Shown one piece after another: positions 1 through 5,528 of a stretch of 10,159 nt of DNA. The DNA is from Desulfobacterales bacterium. GTDB taxonomy: Bacteria > Desulfobacterota > Desulfobacteria > Desulfobacterales > SpSt-501. The translations under genes were made by a program, and so were the position numbers. Every line of letters begins with the position of its first letter. The first letter of the stretch is position 1. The notes beneath the pieces are model-generated. The model made no database searches. It was given only the letters and a program-made list of their open reading frames with translations, and was not told the DNA's origin. The stretch is taken from the NCBI GenBank assembly GCA_025454275.1, contig JALOOS010000029.1:1-10159 (forward strand), in the 5' to 3' direction.

Positions 1-423
1 ATACCTATCGAGCAGGCACTGGCATCCGCGGCCGAGTTCGGACTGGACCTCGTGGAGGTGTCGCCGAATGCCGACCCGCCGGTCTGCAAGATCATGGACT
101 ACGGCCGGTACCGCTATGAGCAGACCAAAAAGAAACAGGAGGCCAAGAAAAAACAGGCCTCCTTCAAGCTGAAGGAGATCAAGGTGCGCCCGAAGACCGG
201 CGAGCACGATCTGCAGGTCAAACTGGGACGCATGCGGGAGTTCATCGGCAAAAAAGACAAGGTCAAGGTGACCGTGATGTTCCGCGGGCGCGAAATCGCT
301 CTAACCCAGATGGGGCGTGAACTGCTCGAACGGATCGCGACCGAGATGCAGGACGTGGCCACGGTCGAGCAATTCCCGAAAATGGAGCATCGCACCCTCT
401 TCATGGTGCTGACTTCGAAGTGA
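1..423 (+). CDS. infC: Translation initiation factor IF-3, 5'-truncated by the window edge
   Basis: IF3 binds the 30S subunit, blocks premature 50S joining and monitors initiator tRNA and start-codon selection. The reading frame is open from base 1 and ends at TGA 421-423, giving 140 visible residues. Family members are about 170-180 residues, so roughly the first 35-40 are outside the window. The visible part starts in the N-terminal domain with the family signature DLVEVSPNADPPVCKIMDYG. The lysine-rich helical linker follows (YEQTKKKQEAKKKQ), then the C-terminal 30S-binding domain (FKLKEIKVRPKTGEHDL to the end, with the VTVMFRGRE motif). An internal ATG at base 52 is not the start, because conserved IF3 sequence precedes it. 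The true start codon, often a rare AUU in this family, cannot be seen. Position directly before rpmI-rplT is the classical infC context. Identification is secure. Confidence 0.97.
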   Translation: MPIEQALASAAEFGLDLVEVSPNADPPVCKIMDYGRYRYEQTKKKQEAKKKQASFKLKEIKVRPKTGEHDLQVKLGRMREFIGKKDKVKVTVMFRGREIALTQMGRELLERIATEMQDVATVEQFPKMEHRTLFMVLTSK

Positions 424-499
424 CCTACCCGCTGCGCGGCCCCGGTCGAGTCGTCCGGCCAGGCGGCGTGCGGCGGCATCACGTGCGCAACGAGAAGTC

Positions 500-540
500 C
501 AGGTGGCGTGAGCCCGTGGCGATGCTGCTCACGCCATCTG
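500..540 (+). promoter_or_regulatory. Stable hairpin in the infC-rpmI gap; candidate L20-responsive leader element
   Basis: Bases 500-513 pair with 527-540 as a 14-bp stem (one G-U, otherwise Watson-Crick) around a 13-nt loop. The core arms are TGGCGTGAGC and GCTCACGCCA. No T-run follows, so it is not an intrinsic terminator. The stem ends 8 nt before the AAGGAG ribosome binding site of rpmI. In E. coli and Firmicutes, L20 represses rpmI-rplT by binding RNA structures in the infC-rpmI interval or leader that mimic its 23S rRNA site. Location and stability fit such an operator here, but I could not match the hairpin to the 23S H40-H41 junction, so the L20 role is inference. A processing or mRNA-stability role is the alternative. 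Confidence 0.5.
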
Positions 541-562
541 CTTTAGAAAAGGAGAAAGGGAT

Positions 563-760
563 ATGCCAAAAATCAAAACCAACCGTGCAGCGGCCAAACG
601 GTTCAAAAAAACCGGAACCGGCAAGTACGCCTACCACAAGTCGTTCGGCAGCCACATCCTGTCCACCAAATCGCGCAAGCGCAAGCGCAGCTTGAGGAAA
701 AACCTGCTCGTGGACGCCGCCAACCTGAAAGCGGTCAAGCTGCTGCTGCCCAACGGATAA
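563..760 (+). CDS. rpmI: 50S ribosomal protein L35 (bL35)
   Basis: Small basic 65-residue protein of the large ribosomal subunit, the usual length for bL35. It opens with the family N-terminus MPKIKTNRAAAKRFKKTGTG and carries the conserved K/R-rich middle (ILSTKSRKRKRSLRK). The start is well supported by a perfect AAGGAG at 549-554, 8 bases before ATG 563. The stop is TAA 758-760. It lies between infC and rplT, its near-universal position, with 28 bases to rplT, so it is almost certainly co-transcribed and translationally linked to rplT. The hairpin just upstream is a plausible control point for both proteins. Confidence 0.97.
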   Translation: MPKIKTNRAAAKRFKKTGTGKYAYHKSFGSHILSTKSRKRKRSLRKNLLVDAANLKAVKLLLPNG

Positions 761-788
761 TTTTATCAGGAAGTCGAGGTAATTCGCC

Positions 789-1139
789 ATGCGTGTCAAA
801 CGTGGGTTCAAAGCCAGACATCGTCGTCAAAAAGTTCTTAAACTCGCGAAGGGTTTCCGCGGGGGCCGCAGTAAACTTTACCGCACCGCCGCCGGCACAG
901 TGGATCGCGCCCTGCGCTATGCCTACCGGGACCGAAAAGTCCGCAAGCGGGACTTCCGTGCCCTCTGGATCGCCCGCATCAACGCGGCCGTGCGCATGCA
1001 CGAAGCATCCTACAGCCGGTTCATCCACGGGCTCAAGGCGGCCAACATCGGCCTGGACCGCAAAGTGCTGGCCGAGCTGGCCGTTTCGGATCCCCAGGGC
1101 TTCGCCCGCATCCTCCGGATGGCGCTGCCGCAGGCCTAG
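789..1139 (+). CDS. rplT: 50S ribosomal protein L20 (bL20)
   Basis: bL20 is needed early in 50S assembly and, in E. coli and Bacillus, is also the autorepressor of its own operon. The 116-residue product matches the family length of 115-120. The N-terminus MRVKRGFKARHRRQKVLKLAKG is the long basic extension that threads into 23S rRNA, followed by the conserved RKRDFRALWIARINAA segment. A GAGGT ribosome binding site at 776-780 sits 8 bases before ATG 789. The stop TAG is at 1137-1139, and pheS begins 45 bases later. No phenylalanine-rich leader peptide like E. coli pheM is visible in that gap. Confidence 0.97.
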   Translation: MRVKRGFKARHRRQKVLKLAKGFRGGRSKLYRTAAGTVDRALRYAYRDRKVRKRDFRALWIARINAAVRMHEASYSRFIHGLKAANIGLDRKVLAELAVSDPQGFARILRMALPQA

Positions 1140-1184
1140 CCCGGCCGAGGGGACGCCGCCCCGTTCGGTTCGGGAAACAGACGC

Positions 1185-2195
1185 GTGGAACAGCAACTCG
1201 ACGAAATTGAGTCGGAAGCGCAGCGGGAGCTCGCCGCCGCGGCCGGAGACCGCCGGAGGATCGAGGCCCTGGGCCTGAAGTATCTCGGCCGCAAGGGGCG
1301 CATGACCCAGCTGCTGCGCTCGATTGCGAGCCTTGCGCCCGAAGCGCGTCCCGCCGCCGGCCTCAGGGCCAACGAGACCAAGCAGCGCCTGAGCGCCGCC
1401 ATCGAGGCAGCCCTGCGCGCCGCCGAACGCATCGAGCGGTCCCGGGTGGAGCGCATCGATGTCACCCTGCCCGGACGGGCCCCGCTCTGCGGCACGCTCC
1501 ACCCGATCACCCAGATCAGCCGCGAGATCTGCGACATCTTCGAGCGCATGGGCTACGACATCGTCGAGGGGCCCGAGGTCGAAAAGGACTACTACAACTT
1601 CGAAGCCCTCAACATCCCCAAGAACCACCCGGCCCGGGACATGCAGGACACCTTTTTCGTCTCCGAGGAGGTGGTGCTGCGCACGCACACCTCCCCGCTC
1701 CAGATCCGCACGATGGAACGGCATCCGCCGCCGGTGCGTGTCATCGCCCCCGGCAAGGTGTTCCGCTGCGACTCGGATCAGACCCACACCCCGATGTTCC
1801 ACCAGGTCGAAGGGCTGCTCGTGGACGAAAAGGTCTCCTTCGGCGACCTCAAGGGCACCCTGACCGCCTTCGTGCACCAGATGTTCGACGAGGAGACCCG
1901 CCTGCGCTTCCGCCCGAGCTTCTTTCCCTTCACCGAGCCGAGCGCGGAGGTGGATATCCTGTGCGTCATCTGCCGCGGAACGGGCTGCCGGGTCTGCAAG
2001 CAGACCGGATGGCTCGAAATCCTGGGGTCCGGCATGGTGCACCCGGCCGTTTTCGAGAACGTCGGCTACGATACCCGACGTTACACCGGCTTCGCCTTCG
2101 GCATGGGGGTCGAACGCGTCGCCATGCTCAAGTACGGGATTGACGATCTGCGCAAGTTTTTCGAGAACGATCTGCGCTTCCTGAGTCAATTTTGA
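1185..2195 (+). CDS. pheS: Phenylalanyl-tRNA synthetase alpha subunit
   Basis: Catalytic subunit of the alpha2-beta2 class IIc PheRS, which activates phenylalanine with ATP and charges tRNA-Phe. The start is GTG 1185, giving 336 residues, near the family's 325-345. No strong Shine-Dalgarno is visible, only weak GGGAAA. The N-terminal ~90 residues form the predicted tRNA-binding coiled coil with the conserved KYLGRKGRMTQLLR. The catalytic domain follows, with HPITQI, motif 2 around FRCDSDQTHTPMFHQVEG (193-210) and motif 3 GFAFGMGVER (302-311). Residues 260-271 hold a CX2CX4CX2C cluster between SAEVD and WLEILG, a zinc-ribbon-like insert that is absent from E. coli PheS but that I recall from other bacterial lineages. 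The C-terminus NDLRFLSQF is the normal family end, so the gene is intact even though the palindromic element abuts its stop codon (TGA 2193-2195). Confidence 0.97.
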   Translation: MEQQLDEIESEAQRELAAAAGDRRRIEALGLKYLGRKGRMTQLLRSIASLAPEARPAAGLRANETKQRLSAAIEAALRAAERIERSRVERIDVTLPGRAPLCGTLHPITQISREICDIFERMGYDIVEGPEVEKDYYNFEALNIPKNHPARDMQDTFFVSEEVVLRTHTSPLQIRTMERHPPPVRVIAPGKVFRCDSDQTHTPMFHQVEGLLVDEKVSFGDLKGTLTAFVHQMFDEETRLRFRPSFFPFTEPSAEVDILCVICRGTGCRVCKQTGWLEILGSGMVHPAVFENVGYDTRRYTGFAFGMGVERVAMLKYGIDDLRKFFENDLRFLSQF

Positions 2196-2318
2196 TGACG
2201 TCGCGGGAAACCCCATTTCTGCGTTGCGCTTCATCTCGCCGTCGCTGCGGCGTACTGACAGTACGCCTCACGACGCGAGATTCGCGCGCCTTGAACTGGG
2301 GCTTCCCGCGACGCCATC
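2194..2318. repeat. ~125-nt palindromic (MITE/REP-like) element between pheS and pheT
   Basis: Arms 2194-2219 and 2293-2318 are inverted copies with 23 of 26 positions complementary. Inside them, ATCTCGC 2233-2239 pairs with GCGAGAT 2275-2281, and GTCG 2241-2244 with CGAC 2271-2274. The centre is a perfect 9-bp palindrome, GGCGTACTG / CAGTACGCC, around base 2258. The whole element can fold into one long, nearly symmetric hairpin on either strand. It begins within the pheS stop codon and has no coding capacity. No T-run directly follows, so it is not a typical terminator. Nested, symmetric architecture of this size resembles dispersed intergenic palindromes mobilised in trans. From memory, similar sequences with a GGCGTACT...AGTACGCC core occur in Desulfobacteria, but copy number cannot be judged from one window. 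An mRNA-processing structure is the alternative. Confidence 0.8.
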
Positions 2319-2375
2319 CTGACCGGTGACCTTTTTCGGATTCATTTTAGGAAAAACGCATTCATCCGATCCGCC

Positions 2376-4799
2376 ATGAAAGTTAGTCTCAGCTGGCTCA
2401 GCGATTACACCCCCATCCGCCTGGCCCCGGCCGAACTGGCCGAGGCCCTCACCCGGGTGGGCTTGGCGGTGGACGCGGTCGTCGACCGCTACCGCTACCT
2501 CGACACGGTGCGCGTCGGCCGGGTGGTCGCCGTGGACTCCCACCCGGCGGCGGACAAGCTCAAGGTCTGCCGGGTCGACACCGGTGAGGGGCTGGTGGAC
2601 ATCGTCTGCGGAGCACCGAACGTGGGGCCGGGTGTACTGGCCCCGGTCGCCCTGCCCGGAACGCTTCTTCCGGGCGGCACCACCGTGACGGTGGAGACCA
2701 TCCGCGGGCAGCGCTCCGAGGGGATGCTTTGCAGCGATGCCGAGCTCGCCCTGGGACCATCGGCCGACGGCATCCGCATCCTGGACGGCGATCTTGCGGT
2801 CGGCTCCCCGCTGAACACCGCTCTCGGCCTTTCCGACCCGGTCCTGGACCTGGACCTCACTCCGAACCGGGCCGATTGCCTGAGCATCATCGGCATCGCC
2901 CGGGAAGTCGCCGCCATCCAGAAGACCCGCCTGGTCCTCCCCGCCGTCCCGGGCTTCCCGGAGGACGCCGAGGAGCGGATTCAGCGGATCACCTCCGTCG
3001 CCATCGACGCCCCGGATCACTGCCCGCGCTACGTCGCCCGGGTGCTCGATGGGATAACGGTCGGCCCCTCGCCCGCCTGGCTCCAGGAGCGGCTGCTCTC
3101 GGTGGGGCTGCGGCCCATCAACAACATCGTGGATGTCACCAATTTCGTCATGATGGAGTGGGGCCAGCCCCTGCACGCTTTCGACCTCGACCGGCTCGCC
3201 GGGCAGCGGATCGTCGTCCGCACCGCCGCTGCCGGCGACACCTTCGTCACCCTGGACGGCCGCACGCGCGTGCTCGACCCCGATATGCTCATGATCTGCG
3301 ACGGCGAGAAACCGGTGGCCGTGGCCGGCGTCATGGGAGGTCTCAATTCCGAAATCGAGGCCGGCACCGCACGGGTGCTGATCGAAAGCGCCTGGTTCGA
3401 TCCGGTCAGCGTGCGCAAGACGTCTAAAAAACTGGGCCTCTCCACCGATGCCTCCCGGCGCTTCGAGCGCGGCGTGGACCCGCAGGGTACCGCACGGGCC
3501 GCCACCCGGGCCGCCGCGTTGATGGCCGCGGTGGGCGCCGGTGGGATCGTCGGCGGCGTGATCGACGCCCATCCGCGGCCCTGGTCGCCCCGCCCCATCC
3601 GGCTGAGCGTCCGCCGCACCCGCGAGTTGCTCGGCGTCCCGGTCGGCAAAACCAACATCAGCCGCCTGCTCGCCTCCATCGGGTTCACGACCGGCACCTC
3701 CCCGGCGCGCGAGGAACTGGTGGTGACGGCCCCCTCGTTCCGGGTGGATGTCGCCCGGCCCGAAGACCTGATCGAGGAGGTCGCCCGGCTCTCCGGCTTC
3801 GACGCGATCCCCACGACCTATCCCCCCATCCCGGCCGGCGAGAGGCCGCCGGCCCCGCGGCTGAATCTGCGCCGGCGGCTGCAGGGCCTGCTCGCCGGAT
3901 TCGGGTTCGCCGAAATCATCACCTACAGCTTCGTCCACGCGCAATCAGCCGATCGCCTGCGCCTGCCGGCCGGCGACCCCCGCCGCCGCACGGTGCCCCT
4001 GCTGAACCCCCTGACCGAAGAGCAGTCGGTGATGCGCTCCTCGCTCATCCCCGGCCTGCTCGACACCCTGCGGTTCAACCTCTTTCAACAGGTCAAAAAC
4101 GTAAAGGTCTTCGAAATCGGCAAGGTCTTTATCGCCGCCGACGCGGCCGAGCTGCCCGCCGAGCCGGAAATCATCGCCGGACTGTGGTCCGGGGCCCGCG
4201 CCCCCCTCTCCTGGCACGGCAAGGAAGCGGCCTGCGATTTCTTTGATCTCAAAGGGGCCCTGGAATCCCTGTTTTCCGCTCTGAAGCTCGAAGAGGTCGC
4301 TTTCAGCCGGCTGCCCGACGACGCCTGTTGCTACACCCGCCCCGGCGCCTCGGCCCGGATTGAGGCCGGGAACCTGCCGCTCGGAATCATCGGCGAGATC
4401 GATCCGGAGGTCGCCCAGGCCTTCGATCTCAAGCAGACCGCGTTTGTCTTCGAACTCGATGCCGACTCCCTCCAGACGGCGCTGTCGGAAACGAAATACC
4501 GGATGCGGATCCCCCGTTTCCCGGCCCTCTTCCGGGACATCACCCTGATCCTGGCGCAGGAGGTGGCGGTCCGGGAGGTCTTGGAAGCGGCCCGCGCCTT
4601 CCAGACGGATCTGCTCGAACGCATTCAGCTCTTCGATGTTTTTACGGGCGACCCGATCCCGGCGGGCCGAAAGAGCCTCTCCTTCCGCCTGACCTATCGC
4701 TCGCCCGAAAAAACCCTGGAAGAGGAGGATGTCCGCGACGCGCATCAACGTTTCACGGAGCGGATGCTGGCCCACTTCAACGCAGCGCTGCCGGGCTGA
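2376..4799 (+). CDS. pheT: Phenylalanyl-tRNA synthetase beta subunit
   Basis: Non-catalytic partner of PheS. It recognises tRNA-Phe and edits mischarged Tyr-tRNA-Phe. At 807 residues it is full length (E. coli 795). MKVSLSWLSDYT is the canonical N-terminus and fixes the start at ATG 2376. Domains in order: an OB-fold tRNA-binding domain at about 45-150 (VGRVVAVDSHPAADKLKVC), the B3/4 editing domain at about 210-385 (LRPINNIVDVTNFVMMEWGQPLHAFD; TSKKLGLSTDASRRFERGVD), B5 at about 400-475, a catalytic-like core at about 490-700 (LNPLTEEQSVMRSSLIPGLL), and the FDX-ACB anticodon-binding domain from about 712 (RFPALFRDITLIL). It is separated from pheS by 180 bases, most of it the palindromic element, so it is not translationally coupled to pheS as the usual short gap would allow. 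No good Shine-Dalgarno precedes the start; the nearest AGGA is over 20 bases away. Confidence 0.97.
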   Translation: MKVSLSWLSDYTPIRLAPAELAEALTRVGLAVDAVVDRYRYLDTVRVGRVVAVDSHPAADKLKVCRVDTGEGLVDIVCGAPNVGPGVLAPVALPGTLLPGGTTVTVETIRGQRSEGMLCSDAELALGPSADGIRILDGDLAVGSPLNTALGLSDPVLDLDLTPNRADCLSIIGIAREVAAIQKTRLVLPAVPGFPEDAEERIQRITSVAIDAPDHCPRYVARVLDGITVGPSPAWLQERLLSVGLRPINNIVDVTNFVMMEWGQPLHAFDLDRLAGQRIVVRTAAAGDTFVTLDGRTRVLDPDMLMICDGEKPVAVAGVMGGLNSEIEAGTARVLIESAWFDPVSVRKTSKKLGLSTDASRRFERGVDPQGTARAATRAAALMAAVGAGGIVGGVIDAHPRPWSPRPIRLSVRRTRELLGVPVGKTNISRLLASIGFTTGTSPAREELVVTAPSFRVDVARPEDLIEEVARLSGFDAIPTTYPPIPAGERPPAPRLNLRRRLQGLLAGFGFAEIITYSFVHAQSADRLRLPAGDPRRRTVPLLNPLTEEQSVMRSSLIPGLLDTLRFNLFQQVKNVKVFEIGKVFIAADAAELPAEPEIIAGLWSGARAPLSWHGKEAACDFFDLKGALESLFSALKLEEVAFSRLPDDACCYTRPGASARIEAGNLPLGIIGEIDPEVAQAFDLKQTAFVFELDADSLQTALSETKYRMRIPRFPALFRDITLILAQEVAVREVLEAARAFQTDLLERIQLFDVFTGDPIPAGRKSLSFRLTYRSPEKTLEEEDVRDAHQRFTERMLAHFNAALPG

Positions 4800-4823
4800 G
4801 CCCGGCGGCGGCGGGGGGTCCCT

Positions 4824-5174
4824 ATGAGCACGCCTACCCCGACGGACCCGTCCCCTCCCTTGCCCGACAAGCTTTACTTCAAGATCGGCGAGGTGAGCGC
4901 CTTGGCCGGGGTGCCGGCCCATGTGCTGCGGTTCTGGGAAGCGGAATTCCCGCGCATCAAGCCCCGGCGGACCGACACCGGCCAGCGGCTCTACACGCGC
5001 CGGGACGTAGAGCTGATTTTGCATGTCAAGCACCTGCTCTATGACCGCAAGTTCACCATCGAGGGCGCCCGGCGGCACCTGCGGGCCGCGGAGGAGCTCC
5101 GGAAGGGAGATTCCCGGCAACTGCTCGCGGAGCTGCGCGCGGAGCTGAAGGCGCTGCGGGATCTGCTGGGATGA
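4824..5174 (+). CDS. MerR-family HTH transcriptional regulator
   Basis: A 116-residue protein with one MerR-type winged helix-turn-helix at about residues 17-85: YFKIGEVSALAGVPAHVLRFWE, then the wing/second-helix region PRRTDTGQRLYTRRDVELI. A short charged helix follows (ELRAELKALRDLLG), probably the dimerising coil. There is no cysteine and no effector-binding domain, so metal sensing is unlikely. The target and ligand are unknown. It starts 24 bases after pheT with a G-rich stretch (GGGGGG 4813-4818) as a possible ribosome binding site, so it is probably the last gene of the infC-pheT operon. In many proteobacteria a similar short MerR gene follows pheT-ihfA; here ihfA is missing and merR follows pheT directly. 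Family assignment is firm; its biological role is not known to me. Confidence 0.93.
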   Translation: MSTPTPTDPSPPLPDKLYFKIGEVSALAGVPAHVLRFWEAEFPRIKPRRTDTGQRLYTRRDVELILHVKHLLYDRKFTIEGARRHLRAAEELRKGDSRQLLAELRAELKALRDLLG

Positions 5175-5180
5175 GACCGG

Positions 5181-5209
5181 GCAGGCCGGAGGGCATCGCC
5201 CCGGCCTGC
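5181..5209 (+). terminator. GC-rich hairpin just after merR, without a T-run
   Basis: GCAGGCCGG (5181-5189) pairs perfectly with CCGGCCTGC (5201-5209) as a 9-bp stem around an 11-nt loop, six bases after the merR stop and ten bases before the next promoter. Position argues for the 3' end of the infC-merR transcript. The downstream sequence AACAAACCTA has no T tract, so it is not a canonical intrinsic terminator. It may mark an mRNA 3' end protected after Rho-dependent termination, or be incidental in GC-rich DNA. Confidence 0.45.
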
Positions 5210-5219
5210 AACAAACCTA

Positions 5220-5250
5220 TTGACAACCACCGGGATTTATCTTAGATAAT
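5220..5250 (+). promoter_or_regulatory. Sigma70-type promoter for tRNA-Gly and possibly rimP-nusA-infB
   Basis: A perfect TTGACA -35 box lies at 5220-5225 and GATAAT (5 of 6 matches to TATAAT) at 5245-5250, with a 19-base spacer, slightly longer than the optimal 17. Transcription would start near 5257, leaving a pre-tRNA leader of about 7 bases before the tRNA at 5264. The AT-rich box stands out in GC-rich surroundings. I see no comparable promoter between here and rimP, so this may be the main promoter of the downstream operon as well. Confidence 0.72.
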
Positions 5251-5263
5251 CCATCTCGGATGA

Positions 5264-5339
5264 GCGGGCATAGCTCAGCTGGTAGAGTACAAGCTTCCCA
5301 AGCTTGGTGTCGCGAGTTCGAATCTCGTTGCCCGCTCCA
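5264..5339 (+). tRNA. tRNA-Gly, anticodon CCC
   Basis: Complete 76-nt cloverleaf including encoded CCA (5337-5339). The acceptor stem GCGGGCA (5264-5270) pairs with TGCCCGC (5329-5335), and the discriminator is T5336, as expected for bacterial tRNA-Gly. The D arm is GCTC / GAGT with the AGCTGGTA loop. The anticodon stem CAAGC / GCTTG encloses loop TTCCCAA with anticodon CCC at 5297-5299, which reads GGG glycine codons. The T stem GCGAG / CTCGT closes the loop TTCGAAT. The tRNA sits 189 bases upstream of rimP. In E. coli the same operon begins with an initiator tRNA gene (metY), so a tRNA at the head of rimP-nusA-infB has precedent, but with a different identity. Confidence 0.96.
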
Positions 5340-5470
5340 TCCAGGTTTTATCCGTTTTGCTCGCAGGTTTGAGGCGGACGTTATGCGACCCGACAGGATG
5401 CAACCATGATTCTGGCATGAGCGGATGATGCGGTAAGCTCCGAGCCACACGGTCCACCTGAACTTGAGGA
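5340..5470 (+). promoter_or_regulatory. Untranslated leader between tRNA-Gly and the rimP terminator; candidate attenuator
   Basis: This ~130-base stretch carries no convincing gene. It lies between the tRNA 3' end and an intrinsic terminator just before rimP. TCCGTTTT (5351-5358) can pair over 8 bp (two G-U) with GAAACGGG (5469-5476), which would trap most of the left arm of the terminator, so it is a candidate antiterminator. A competing local hairpin could occupy the same TCCG with CGGA (5375-5378). A very short frame with a ribosome binding site (ATG 5383 to TGA 5409, eight residues, MRPDRMQP) is also present. Attenuator-like leaders upstream of rimP have been described in Gammaproteobacteria; whether this one is related is not shown. 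Confidence 0.4.
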
Positions 5471-5497
5471 AACGGGCGTTATGCCCGTTTTTTATTT
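5471..5497 (+). terminator. Rho-independent terminator upstream of rimP
   Basis: AACGGGC (5471-5477) and GCCCGTT (5483-5489) form a perfect 7-bp stem around the 5-nt loop GTTAT, followed by TTTTATTT (5490-5497). This is a textbook intrinsic terminator. It ends about 30 bases before the rimP start codon. It would end the tRNA-Gly transcript and, unless bypassed, prevent expression of rimP-nusA-infB from the upstream promoter. Confidence 0.85.
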
Positions 5498-5528
5498 GCC
5501 GAACCACGGTTGAGGCGCACGCAAGATT

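Noticed and set aside
500..550. Intrinsic terminator between infC and rpmI
   Set aside because: The hairpin is strong but is followed by CTTTAGAAAAGGAG with no T tract, and rpmI must be transcribed through it.
1140..1184. pheM-like leader peptide and attenuator before pheS
   Set aside because: The 45-base gap has no short Phe-rich frame and no T-run terminator; a 4-bp GGGG/CCCC hairpin is too weak to count.
735..2234. 499-codon open frame on the - strand opposite rplT and pheS
   Set aside because: It lies antisense to two securely identified genes. Long antisense frames are expected in GC-rich coding DNA, and the translation shows no recognisable domain.
2194..2318. CRISPR repeat or integration (att) site
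   Set aside because: It is a single palindromic unit without spacers or repeated copies, and is not next to a tRNA or an integrase.
2319..2375. Dedicated promoter for pheT downstream of the palindrome
   Set aside because: The T-rich stretch around 2331-2348 looked possible, but I could not find a -35/-10 pair with reasonable matches and spacing.
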